Of a stretch of DNA of 64,000 nt, positions 51,807 to 62,486 are shown one piece after another (positions within the stretch are counted from its first letter, which is position 1; each line of letters begins with the position of its first letter). A program made the position numbers and the translations under genes. Source of the stretch: Alkalihalobacillus sp. TS-13 (GTDB lineage Bacteria; Bacillota; Bacilli; Bacillales; Fictibacillaceae); the NCBI RefSeq assembly GCF_019720915.1, contig NZ_JAHKSI010000001.1:3348001-3412000 (forward strand), in the 5' to 3' direction. The notes beneath the pieces are model-generated. The model made no database searches and was not told the DNA's origin. It was given only the letters and a program-made list of their open reading frames with translations.

Positions 51807-54800
51807 TCAGTTAGCCAATTGTTGGCCTTTTATTGTAACAGTAAGTGGATCATAGGAAATCTTTTCGCCATCTCCCATTATTGCAATGATCTGATAAGTG
51901 TATTCTTGGCCTGGTTCAACAGTTTCGTCCGTAAAGCTAACTTCTTTCACTTCTGAAATCTGTTCTCCATTTCGCTCGATAACATACCGTTCTGCATCTT
52001 GGGCTTTCCAGGTCAATTGAACATACCCATCTTTCACTGTTGCCTCTGCTTCAGGCTGGGTATCCGGTTTACCTGCCACGATGACATGAAGTCGATTTTC
52101 AGACTCTGCGGTCCCAGCAAAGTTCTCAGCCTCAGCACGAAGGAAATAGCTGCCGTTTCCGATCTCCAACTCGATTTCGAATGTACCATCAGGCTTCGTT
52201 TGAACTGAACCAAGTTCATTACGAGCATTTCCTCTCTCCGCATATACATGGACCGTTGTACCTGGATCAGCTTTTCCAGTCACGATCACCGGTTCATGCT
52301 TGAATTTCAATTCTTCATCATCCCATTCTGGGGCGTTTGGTGCTTGTTGTTCAGCATCCATCGCCCATTTCAGAGAGTTGGTGAAGAGTTGTTTCCCTTC
52401 TTCAGTCCAACCATATTCAGGACCGATGATGTTCGTCACAGCAAAGGAAGATAGCAGTAAATGCATGTGACTTTCGCTTCTGAATTCATACGCGATTGAG
52501 GATCCTTTTTCAGTTTCATCTACCAACAATTTCGCCAATGTCATGCCTGGATAATCTTTGAACGTGGAAAATGGACTCTTGGCTGCATGTACTTTGATCG
52601 GTGTATCTTCATTTCCTTCATCCACAAGACCTTCAAATAATGGGTGGTCTTTCACCGGTTGGATGTATACTGCTCCCTCATCATAACCATGCTGGTCTTT
52701 TTGAGGATATCCTTCTGCTGCTTCAAGGAGTTGGATCGAACCTTCTCCGACACCCCAAGTTCCAACAAACACGACGCTGACTTGTTTTTCATCTGTTTCT
52801 TCAATCAATTGTTCTACTTGTTCTGATGTACCTTCTTTCGTATTGACGAGTATGAGGCTGTAATCTTCTACTTGTCCAAGAAGATTCCAATCTCTAGACT
52901 CTGCGTAGACTTCTTGATCATTCAAGAAATTGACTACCGCATCATTCACATCTCCGAGAACAGCTACTTGATAAGCGTTCATCGTTAGATTCGCCTCAAC
53001 ATCTTCTTCGCCAACTGTAATGATTTCTGTTGATGGCAAGTAACCGCCAACCTCCATCTTCAGCTCATAATTCCCCGGAAGAAGATTTTCGAATGAGTAG
53101 CCTCCTGAGACATCGGTTGTCGTTTCTTCCACAAATCCAGCTGGGTCCTCTGGCGTTAGTGTCAATTGGACTCCTTCAATACCATCTTCCGTTTCAGCAT
53201 TGATGATATGTCCGGATAACGACACGCCTTCGATTGCCTCCATTGTGAAATTCAACGTGACCGAATCTCCAAGCTCGGCTACATCAGCTTCCTTGACCTG
53301 TTCGACAAATCCTCGTGCCTGAACCTTCACTTCGTAATGACCGACACCGACACCTAATCTGTAAGATCCATCGTCAGTAGTCGTTACTTCGATTCCTTCT
53401 GGTGGAATTGCAACTTTTGCGTTTGCAATTGGATTTCCGTCTGCATCGGTAACCGTACCCTTGATTTCACCAAGACTTGCTGTTGTCGCAAAATCAATCG
53501 CATTCAAGTAGATTTGTTTTGCTTCATCTGTCCAGCGACTTTCTGGTGAACCGTATCCGCCAGCTTGTAGTCCGGATAAAAGGACATGCACGTTGTTGGC
53601 AGTCGGATACTTGATGCCGATTCCTTCACCAAGTACACCTTCTTCATCATGCGTTAAAGAACCGATTGTTGTTCCTGAGAAGTTCTCATAAACGGAATAC
53701 TGCTGATTGCTGTTTCCATTGTTCAAAATTTCGATTTCATCTCCAACTTCAAAACCACTGAAAATCGGATGCAGCTGATCGACTTTAACATTGATCGACT
53801 GGCTCTCGAATGAAGATCTGACACTTTCCGGATCTCCATAAGCATCAGCAAGACTCTTGATCGTTCCGCCGCCATACTGGCTGACAAAGATCATGCTAAC
53901 TTCAAGCTCATTCGCTTCTTCCACGAATGCTCTGAACTGATCATTGGTCATCGAATAATCCTTATCGTTATAGATGACCAATTGATAATCCGCAAGTGCT
54001 TGCTGTAGGGATTCATAATCATCCCTTTGATAGAAATCGACATCATACCCATTCGATTCAAGGAATGGAACCAATCTTGCTTCGTTCGGACTATAGCCGA
54101 TGACCGCAAGTTTTTGAGATGTCTGCATCGAGAAGGTCAAATCGACTTCTTCTCCTGCAACTACTTGAACGTTTGATTGTGTATTGGCACCGTATCCTGA
54201 AGCCAATACTTTAATATCATACTCCCCTTCAGGAACCGATACGCTGAATTCACCATTTTCATCTGTGGAAGCCTCGATTGGAGTTCCTAAGAATGAAACA
54301 GAAGCATCTGCTATAGGATCGCCTGTTTCTCCATCCTTAACGATTCCATTCACGACTCCTGCATTTTCTGCCGTAAGTTCAAACGTTTCCTCCAAAGTAT
54401 CTCCGTTAGAAATGTTTACAGTGAATGTTTTTTCTTCATGTCCAAATGCATTCATGGTCAATTCGTAGCTGCCTTCTTCAAGCCCTGCGTAGAAATTTCC
54501 TTCTGAATCGGTTTCAATTGTTTTCCCATTCTCTGCAATTTCTACCGTCGCTTTTACAGCCATTCCTTGATCATTGACCACTTGACCATGGAGTTCTCCA
54601 ACAAGGGCTTCTTCGTTATCAAGTGCCCAGAGGAGTGCGTTTTCCAAAATCTTTTCACGGACTGGATCGAAGTATTGATCCGGGTTGAATACATGGCTGA
54701 TTGTCATATTTCCTAGTAAAATCTCGACAGAATTATTGGTCCGTCCTTTATACGCGACCATACTGCCTTGGTCACCCGTGTTGTCATTCTTGAATTCAAC

Positions 54801-56480
54801 TGCTGTATGGCCGGAGTATCCATCAAAGCCATAGTAGTAATCAAAACGTGCTGGGATGTCGAAGGTTTCGTTCAAGTCTAATCCTTCTGTAAGCGGGTGT
54901 TCTTCAACGACGATTCCCTGTGAACCTTCTTCACTACCTCCAAAAACAGTGGTCGGATCATTCAGATAATCCTTCAGGTACCTGATCGATCCTCTTCCGC
55001 CATCCTGTCCTGTCCAAATGACGGATGTCTTCGTTTCATCCAATGCTTTCAGGAAGGCTTTGAACTCTGTTTCAGATGGCACTTGACTTCCAGTGTAATC
55101 TGAGTTCGCGAACACGAGATCCATTTCAGCCAAAAGGTCTGTATCTTCATAACCGATGTATTCGACAATGTATCCGCGCTCTTCAAGATACTCTTTCAAT
55201 GTTGTATATCCCGAAGCAGTAATATCGACGATTACACCGACAGTTGGAGATGGTTTCAATTCAATCGGCAGTGTGACCTCTTCACTGTCTGTGATTTCCA
55301 CCTCGATATTCTGACGTACATAGCCGTCTTTTTCTACACGTAACGTATACGTTCCCGGTTCAAGACGTTCGATTGAATATTGTCCTTGTGTATTTGTCGT
55401 GGTTTCTCGAGGAACGTCCAGAACATCAATCGTCGCGCCTTCAACTGCATTTCCATCCTTTTCATTTTCGATGACACCGGAAATTGATCCGACATCACCT
55501 CTTACATCCATTTCAACCGTCAAGGGTTCGCTGTTTTCAGAAACATCGACTGTCATAGTCTCGGTCTCATAACCAAAGGATTGAATTTCTATCTCATATT
55601 CACCATCCAGTATCGCAATTGAGAATGTGCCATCCTCAGGGTTCGTCTTATCAGAGAAATCCATTCCGTCGACTTTTACTTCAGCATCTAATGGATTCCC
55701 TGCCTCGTCCGTGATGGTTCCACTGATGGTTGAGTATTGCGCCTCTGCTGCCCATAATACAGTATTTACAAGCAGTTCTTTCGCTACAGGTGTATAGTCG
55801 TCTGCGTCATGTGAGAAGTAGAACCCGTGTCCAGCCATCAGTACTTCCATACTGCCTGAAGTCCTTGGTTTATAAGCAAGACCGGTACCGTATGGTTCAG
55901 AATCTCCTTCATGTTTGATGGTTGCTAGAGGATAGCCGCTATACCCATCAAAAGCACCGATATCGCTTGCATCTGGCGTGAGGAGTTCAATAAAGTCCCC
56001 TACGTTTGCGCCATTGAAAATTGGATGCTCTTGCGTCACCTGGTATCCAGCTGCAAGTGTCGATCCACTAAAGGTCTCTCTTGTTTCAGGATCACCTCTT
56101 AGGTCGACAAGTTGGTCGATGCCAGATCCGCTCCAATAATGTTCTCCGAAGATCACACTTGTTTCATGTTCATCTGCAGCTTTCATCATTGCGTCGAATT
56201 CGGATTTATTGAAATCGCCATCGTTAAAGAATACGACATCATAGTTTCCGATTTGTTCAGCAGCATCGCTTTCTGCTATTTCTGTTACTTCCACTCCCAT
56301 TTCATTGAATACAGAAGCAAAGTTTCGTTCAGCTGACCAGTAATCACCTATGACAGCAATTTCAGGTACTGGAGCCAATGCAACATTCAACTCCCCTTCA
56401 AACCTTGCCATATCGACCTGTTTCGTATGCTTGATGTACCCTTCTTTTTCGATGGTCAATGTATAGACGATGTCTTCCAA
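51807..56480 (-). pseudogene. 3' half of the giant bacillopeptidase-like gene, out of frame with its 5' half
   Basis: A 1557-codon open frame with no signal peptide and no RBS at its first usable codon (TTG 56480). Its first residues (EDIVYTLTIEKEGYIKHTKQ) complete a carboxypeptidase-regulatory-like domain begun in the upstream frame. It then has four ~375-residue units starting near residues 40, 413, 789 and 1170. Each unit is a GATase1/ThuA-like alpha/beta domain with an HP(I/L)xxG motif; the first three continue with two CarboxypepD_reg-like beta domains. The end (about 1388-1557) has Ig-like and FN3-like domains. It should be expressed only if the frameshift is absent or bypassed. Confidence 0.75.
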
Positions 56481-56482
56481 CT

Positions 56483-59400
56483 CTAAACTTCATATCGTCC
56501 GTTCGTGCCAGTTGTCGTTTCCGCTACGACATCACCAGCTTCATTCGTTACTGTAACCTGTGCTTCTTTCACTACCTGTTGTGTATTCGAATCTGTTACA
56601 AGTCCTGTGATCGAACCACCATTCGAGGCCCCAAGTGTAATGAATACCTCTGCGGGCTCTCCATGGGTGAACGTAACTTCCTGTGTTTGCGTTTCATAAC
56701 CGAGTGCGCGGATTTCCATCGTATACGTTCCTGGATCATGGAATAATTCGTAATCTGCATTCGCTCCAGAACCTTCTCCAAGAACCGCTTGTGTTTTCAC
56801 ACCGGTTTCAGAGATCTCAATTTGAGCTTCAACAGGCTCACCATCAACATTCACGACAGTTCCCGATACACTGCCATATTCCGCTTCGTTCAAGAAATCA
56901 ATTCCGTTGAATAGGATTTGTTGTTGTGCTCCTAACCACCCTTGTAAAGGTGAAATCCAAGGTGCTCCACCGTGGCTCGAAAGAAGGAGATGTGCACTGT
57001 CTTCTGATACCGCTTTATACGCGACCCCTGAACCGACAAACCCTAATGACGTATTTCCAATTGATCCGAGATGGCGTCCAGAGTACTGATTGAACCATGT
57101 AAGATCCCCGGTCCGCTCAAAGAGTGTCAGTCTGTCACCAACTTCATACCCTTCGAAAATCGGGTGTTCAACATCTACTTCGAGTCTTACAGCACCACCA
57201 TCATATTGATGATCGAATTCTTTCGGATCGCCATAATACTCGTGCAAATGTTCGATCGAACCATAGCTCGAACCCCATTGGTCAGCAAAAATCAAATTGA
57301 CATCATGCTCTTCAGCAGCTTGTACTAAGGAATCGAAGGTCGCTGCATCAGGCTGTTCTCCACCGGAACCATAAGCTCCGTTCAGATAAACGATCTGATA
57401 GCGTTCGATATCCTCAATGATATCCCAGTCACGTTCTTCTGCTGTGTATCCATTGACATTCAGAAGTTTCGTAACTTCAGAATTCCAATCGTTGAGTACA
57501 GCTATGTCGATCGGTTGCAATTCAACCTTGATGACTGTTTCTTCCCCTGGTGTAATAGTGATCATCTGTTTTTGTTGTACGTAACCGTTCAACGATAGGA
57601 CCAATTCATATTTTCCTTCAAATACCGCTTCATCTGTATATGATCCCTCTTCATTCGTCGTTCCTTCGACAAATGTATCTTTCAACTTCACATCAACACC
57701 TGAAAGGCCCTCATGGCTGCGCTGATCTTTCACCTGGATTTGCAGCAAACCAGCTTCGGCAGCTTCTAATACATAATCCTTCGTCCTTTCATAACCTGAA
57801 ACAAAACGGATGTTTTCCTCCACCTGCTGTTTCCCGTATTGTGCAACCTTGACGGTATATTCACCAGGTCGATGTTCTAACGTGAAATGACCATTTTCAT
57901 CTGCTTCGACTTCAACGCCTGTTTCCAGTACAGAGACCTTCCCTTTTACCGGTTGTCCAGCTCCATCCTTCATGGTACCCATCAATACACCAGGAGATTG
58001 ATAGCTTTGGATCCCTTTACGATATGGAACAAGAACCTTTCCTGGTAAGACCGGAAGTCCAGAAGTGCTGTAGTCTGGGAGCGGGAATTCTTTTAACCTT
58101 TTACCCGTGTAGACATCCAGCGCATAAAAGGTTCCACTTGTCCCTGCAACAAAGAGGATTCCATTTGATGTGACTGATCCATTGTGCAAGGCTGAACCGA
58201 CTGCCCGATTCGTCCAGACGAGTTCTCCTGTTTCCCGATCAAAAGCTCTTAAAATCGGTTGAGCGGCTGATGTCATCACAACAAGATCTTCATAGACGAC
58301 TGGGGATCCCGCTTGTGTGTCACCGACTCCTTCTACCTTCCATATTTCTTCGCCGCTATCTGGATCAAGCTTATATAGTGTACCTGTTTCGGCATTGAAA
58401 TTGGTACCGACCACATACAACTCTCCACCTACATAAACTGTACGAGCAGCAACGCCTTCATTCGTGAGGGTTTTGCTCCAAACTTCCGAGCCATCAGCAA
58501 TATCTAGAGCCCGGATGGTCATGTTGTCGTAACTGCCGACATAGAGCTTGCCGTCACCTAAACTGCCGCCAAAGAATGTTGGTGCGCCTAGAGGGGTGCT
58601 CCAGATCTTTTCACCTGTTTCTGCATTCAACGCTGTCACATGTGCATTTTCATCCAAACCTGATCCTACAAAAAGCTTTCCATCATGATAGATTGGTGAT
58701 TCATAGACTGTTACGGAGTCAGTTTGGTAGTTCCATAAAATATTACCGTTTGAGAGATTAAGCGCATAGATCCGCCCATCTTGCCCACCGGATAAATAGA
58801 CGACTCCATCCTTAATCGTTGGGGTTGACCGGTTCGTCGCACCTAAACGGATACTCCAATTTTCTTCACCTGTCTCTGTATCGAGATTTACGACCCAACC
58901 ACGATCTGTCGTCAGGACAACACTTTGATCGGCAACAGCAGGAGTCGAAAATAAAATTTCTCCTTTTGAGCCCAATTCATATTCCCAACCTAGATCCAAT
59001 TTGTTTATATCAATCGAGGATGGGGATACTGCGTTACGGCCATTATTATTGTTTGCCGTATTCCAGCCAGGCTTTGAACTGGATTCGGAAGCTCCAACTT
59101 CAATCTGGATGTTCTGATCGGCATCGATAGTCACTTCCATTGACGTGCCGGCAATCCCTTCACCGGATACCTGAAGCTCATAAGTACCGACTGGTATTTG
59201 TCCTAATGCAAAGTTCCCTTGTTCATCGGTTCGTGCAGGCTCTAATGGTGTATCCACTACACGGATATAAGCGAAAGGCACTGCATCACCACTGTCTTTT
59301 TCGGCAACTTTCCCTTCGAGAGCATAGGATGTAGCACGTTCTAGCACCCACTCGACATCCGTCACTTCGTCTTTCTGGATATCGATGGTTATGGTTTGGT

Positions 59401-61207
59401 CTTCATATCCGAAGGACTTGATGACGACCTCATGGCTGCCTTCTCTTATCTTCAATTCGATGACACCGTCTTCAGCAATTTCATAGGACACCCCATTGTC
59501 AAACTGGATCGTCCCGGTGATCGGTTCTCCGTCTACATTTTTCAATGTTCCTTTTAACTCTCCGGCAAATGCAGTCTCTGTTACGGCCTGATAAATGTCC
59601 ACGATACCATGACCATAAACGTCATTGGGGAGTGCACCCATGAACGGTTCCACTCTTGCTGTGTCACGAAGCATTTCTTTTATTTCATCGACTGTCAAAT
59701 CAGGATTTGCCTGGAGCAATAATGCAACTGCCCCTGTTACATGTGGGGTCGCCATTGATGTACCGCTGATCGTATTGTATTTGCCTTCCCCCTTAGCTGT
59801 CGGCCAGGCAGAATAGATATGATGCCCTGGTGCTGCTACATCCGGCTTCAACAGGCGGATTTGATTTCCATTCTCATCTTCCCAAAAAACCGGCCCACGG
59901 CTGGAGAAGTATGCAATCTGGTCATTAACATCTGTTGCTCCGATCGCAAACGACTGCGGGAAACTTCCTGGAGCCCCGATCGTTTGGGAACCTGGTCCAT
60001 CGTTTCCTGCCGCAAACATAGGAAAGATGCCTGCAGAAACCCAGGCTTCTACATCTTCATAAAACTCCATACTGTAGGTATTTGAATTTCCCCATGAGTT
60101 GTTCACGACATCCGGAGCTTTTGAAGGATCTCCACCTGGTGCCATGAACCATTCGAAAGCGGCATGGATTCCTGAGACTGTGGCAGAACCGCCATCTGAA
60201 AAGATTTTCGCTGCGATCCATTCTGCTTCCGGTGCAACACCTACCGCTTCACCTGCACCGCCGCCCACTGCAGAACCAGCAACGTGAGTACCGTGCCCAT
60301 GCCCATCAGTCGGGGTGCTATAGCCACTCCCTGATACATCGATCCAGGAGTCCGAGTGATCGCCGTCACGGCCGCGGTAATTATTTTTCAATGCTTCATG
60401 GGTCCCGTCGACCCCAGTGTCCATGATTCCGACAACGACACCTTCACCTTTGAGACCATAATCGCCCCAGACTTTCGTTGCTTTGACTTTTTCAATACCC
60501 CATTGAGGTAGTTTAGGGGGATTTTCTTCCTGTTGGATTTCTGGCACTTTAAGAACACGATCCAACGTGATCCGCTCAATGTCATCTCTTTTTTGTAATT
60601 CCTTTAAAGCTTCCTTAGATACTGTTGCTGACATCGCATTGATGATCCAGAAGCTCTTATGCTTTTTTGCTTTTCCCTTTTGTTCGAGTGAGTTCATTGC
60701 TTTATCGAGTGCTTTTTGAGAGGCTTTTGCTTTTTCTTCGAGGTGTGTTTTAAGCAGCTTTACTTTCTCTGCCTTTGATTTCTTTGCTTTGACTTGGGGA
60801 AAAATCGCTTCGATTTCGGGTCGCTCTTTCATCCTGATGATGACGTCAACTTTTTCTTTCTTTTCCAGTTGGTTGAGGATATCTGCTTCAACCTTGTCAG
60901 GTTTTGTTTCAGCCTGTGGAGATTGGTCAGATAAAGATGGAGGTTCCCATCCGAGTCCTTCCATCAATGAGACTAATTCAACCCCACCTTCTTTTCCTGG
61001 ATCAGACGATTTTTCCTCCTTAGAGGTGTCTTTCGACTTATCTTGATACTCCGCTTCCCGTTCCTTCTCTAGGATGTCATGATCTACGGTGGCTGAATTG
61101 TCTGATGCTGTTTCTGCGTATGTAGATTGTGGCGCGAACATAGAGAAAATAAGTAAAAAGCTGAACAGTAATGCGAAAAGCTTGCGCTTCCGTTTTAACC
61201 GTCGCAA
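56483..61207 (-). CDS. Giant secreted S8 serine peptidase, bacillopeptidase F-like (5' part before frameshift)
   Basis: A 1574-residue frame. Signal peptide about 1-31 (LFALLFSFLLIFSMFAP, cleavage after TYA), an inhibitor-type propeptide (about 115-220), and a subtilisin domain (about 240-545) with D263 (IMDTGVD), H305 (GHGTHVAG), N402 (AAGNDG) and S484 (GTSMATPH). Then two CarboxypepD_reg-like domains (about 548-705), a PQQ-type beta-propeller (about 735-1070), two more beta domains, a GATase-like unit (about 1234-1446), and two further beta domains. The frame ends at TAG in the middle of the last one. Start TTG 61207 has AAAGGAG about 9 nt upstream. The original product was about 3130 residues. 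Confidence 0.85.
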   Translation of the reverse strand: MRRLKRKRKLFALLFSFLLIFSMFAPQSTYAETASDNSATVDHDILEKEREAEYQDKSKDTSKEEKSSDPGKEGGVELVSLMEGLGWEPPSLSDQSPQAETKPDKVEADILNQLEKKEKVDVIIRMKERPEIEAIFPQVKAKKSKAEKVKLLKTHLEEKAKASQKALDKAMNSLEQKGKAKKHKSFWIINAMSATVSKEALKELQKRDDIERITLDRVLKVPEIQQEENPPKLPQWGIEKVKATKVWGDYGLKGEGVVVGIMDTGVDGTHEALKNNYRGRDGDHSDSWIDVSGSGYSTPTDGHGHGTHVAGSAVGGGAGEAVGVAPEAEWIAAKIFSDGGSATVSGIHAAFEWFMAPGGDPSKAPDVVNNSWGNSNTYSMEFYEDVEAWVSAGIFPMFAAGNDGPGSQTIGAPGSFPQSFAIGATDVNDQIAYFSSRGPVFWEDENGNQIRLLKPDVAAPGHHIYSAWPTAKGEGKYNTISGTSMATPHVTGAVALLLQANPDLTVDEIKEMLRDTARVEPFMGALPNDVYGHGIVDIYQAVTETAFAGELKGTLKNVDGEPITGTIQFDNGVSYEIAEDGVIELKIREGSHEVVIKSFGYEDQTITIDIQKDEVTDVEWVLERATSYALEGKVAEKDSGDAVPFAYIRVVDTPLEPARTDEQGNFALGQIPVGTYELQVSGEGIAGTSMEVTIDADQNIQIEVGASESSSKPGWNTANNNNGRNAVSPSSIDINKLDLGWEYELGSKGEILFSTPAVADQSVVLTTDRGWVVNLDTETGEENWSIRLGATNRSTPTIKDGVVYLSGGQDGRIYALNLSNGNILWNYQTDSVTVYESPIYHDGKLFVGSGLDENAHVTALNAETGEKIWSTPLGAPTFFGGSLGDGKLYVGSYDNMTIRALDIADGSEVWSKTLTNEGVAARTVYVGGELYVVGTNFNAETGTLYKLDPDSGEEIWKVEGVGDTQAGSPVVYEDLVVMTSAAQPILRAFDRETGELVWTNRAVGSALHNGSVTSNGILFVAGTSGTFYALDVYTGKRLKEFPLPDYSTSGLPVLPGKVLVPYRKGIQSYQSPGVLMGTMKDGAGQPVKGKVSVLETGVEVEADENGHFTLEHRPGEYTVKVAQYGKQQVEENIRFVSGYERTKDYVLEAAEAGLLQIQVKDQRSHEGLSGVDVKLKDTFVEGTTNEEGSYTDEAVFEGKYELVLSLNGYVQQKQMITITPGEETVIKVELQPIDIAVLNDWNSEVTKLLNVNGYTAEERDWDIIEDIERYQIVYLNGAYGSGGEQPDAATFDSLVQAAEEHDVNLIFADQWGSSYGSIEHLHEYYGDPKEFDHQYDGGAVRLEVDVEHPIFEGYEVGDRLTLFERTGDLTWFNQYSGRHLGSIGNTSLGFVGSGVAYKAVSEDSAHLLLSSHGGAPWISPLQGWLGAQQQILFNGIDFLNEAEYGSVSGTVVNVDGEPVEAQIEISETGVKTQAVLGEGSGANADYELFHDPGTYTMEIRALGYETQTQEVTFTHGEPAEVFITLGASNGGSITGLVTDSNTQQVVKEAQVTVTNEAGDVVAETTTGTNGRYEV

Positions 61208-61493
61208 ATATTTTCACTCCTTTAGTTTTAGTCTCAAAGCGAAAATTACACAATTATTGACAATTTCCTTCTTGTTTTCTAATAATTGGGACTATTTAGA
61301 AATTATTCCTACGAAGGTTACATCCATAAAGTGGAAAGAAAGGAGTTTTGCTCGATTTAACGATCGGGACTTTTGACATATAAAAGAGGAAGGAAGCAAA
61401 ATTTAGGGAAGAGGAGCGAAAAAGAGGGATAAAAGAAAAAGCCGATTTTAATGGATCAGCTTTTTAGAAAGACTTTATCAATATGGATACCTA
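61208..61493. other. Intergenic with a bidirectional hairpin at 61436-61465
   Basis: It holds the promoter side of the giant protease gene and, at 61436-61465, an AAAAAGC-C-GA / TC-A-GCTTTTT hairpin with a T-rich tail on the minus strand, which ends the GNAT gene. No other gene is supported. Confidence 0.6.
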
Positions 61494-62408
61494 TCAGCCA
61501 TGCGCATCATCTTTTTCCTTTATTGCATAGTTATAACAGACCATCGTTTCGTATTGTCTAAAGCCTTCAGACAGATAAAGGTGGACCGCCTTTTCGTTCT
61601 CAGCATTTACGGTGATCAATGCCTTCGTCAAGCCGGCCCCTTTGCCGAATTCCAACCCTGCTCTCAGCAAGTTACGCCCTAACCCTTTTCTATGATAAGA
61701 TTTTTTGACTGCGATTAAATGGATGAAAAGGTGCTCTTCTCCTTTATGGACTTCTCTTGTTGTCCGCACAAGTCCGACGGGGGTGTGCTCATCGAACAAA
61801 ACCTTAATACCACCCTCTATATAACCTTCTTCATCCCGCATTTTTTTGACTTCCTCTGGGAGGACAGGAGTCTCTGAACCTGCAAGAGTGGCGAAGGCAT
61901 CATTGCGGACTTCACACCACGCTTCTTCATCTCTCTCGAATTGGAAGGTTCTCAACTGATAACCCTCTGGGAATCTGACTTTACCGACAGGAGAATCTGT
62001 TCGGTCTAAAACGAATGAATAACGCTCGATATCAAATCCCAGTTCCTTAAATACATCTCGTTGGAACCGGCTTTCACCACGTACGAAAAGGAAGAAGCGG
62101 TCGATCATGTTTGTATGCGGCAAAATTGCCTCCAGGAGTAACTGATAAGCCTTAAAACTCTCAATCTCAGAATGGAAAATACGAAATCGTCCTCGCTTCC
62201 CTCTTCTGAAATAATCATCCATCATCAAGGATGCTGCGCCGATCACTTCCTCTCCATCCTTTAATAGATAAGTGGGATTCTCTTCATCTTTACGAAATGA
62301 TTTCAAATCTTCATCATTTAAAAAAGATTCGTCTACAGCACTTCTCCATTCTTTACAAAAATGCACAAACCGTTCAATTTCTGTGTCCATCAAGCGTTCT
62401 ACCCTCAT
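61494..62408 (-). CDS. Tandem GNAT-family acetyltransferase
   Basis: A 304-residue protein with two GNAT folds. The N-terminal one is degenerate (TYLLKDGEEVIGAASLMMDD), and the C-terminal one is complete, with LFIHLIAVKKSYHRKGLGRN as acetyl-CoA motif A and ENEKAVHLYLSEGFR as motif B. The substrate is unknown. The start is ATG 62408 with CGGAGGAGA 5 nt upstream; an earlier in-frame ATG (62462) overlaps the previous gene's terminator. It follows aprX on the same strand but is separated by that terminator. Confidence 0.82.
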   Translation of the reverse strand: MRVERLMDTEIERFVHFCKEWRSAVDESFLNDEDLKSFRKDEENPTYLLKDGEEVIGAASLMMDDYFRRGKRGRFRIFHSEIESFKAYQLLLEAILPHTNMIDRFFLFVRGESRFQRDVFKELGFDIERYSFVLDRTDSPVGKVRFPEGYQLRTFQFERDEEAWCEVRNDAFATLAGSETPVLPEEVKKMRDEEGYIEGGIKVLFDEHTPVGLVRTTREVHKGEEHLFIHLIAVKKSYHRKGLGRNLLRAGLEFGKGAGLTKALITVNAENEKAVHLYLSEGFRQYETMVCYNYAIKEKDDAHG

Positions 62409-62432
62409 ACATTCTCCTCCGTTCGTCACCTC

Positions 62433-62465
62433 ACAAAAAACTGTGAATGAAGTATCACTCACAGT
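62433..62465 (-). terminator. Intrinsic terminator of aprX
   Basis: ACTGTGA (62440-62446) / TCACAGT (62459-62465), followed on the minus strand by TTTTTTG. Confidence 0.88.
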
Positions 62466-62486
62466 TCATTATATATCGAACGGTAG

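Noticed and set aside
56470-56500. Programmed -1 frameshift in the giant protease
   Set aside because: The shift site has no slippery heptamer and I see no obvious downstream pseudoknot. A one-base deletion explains it better.
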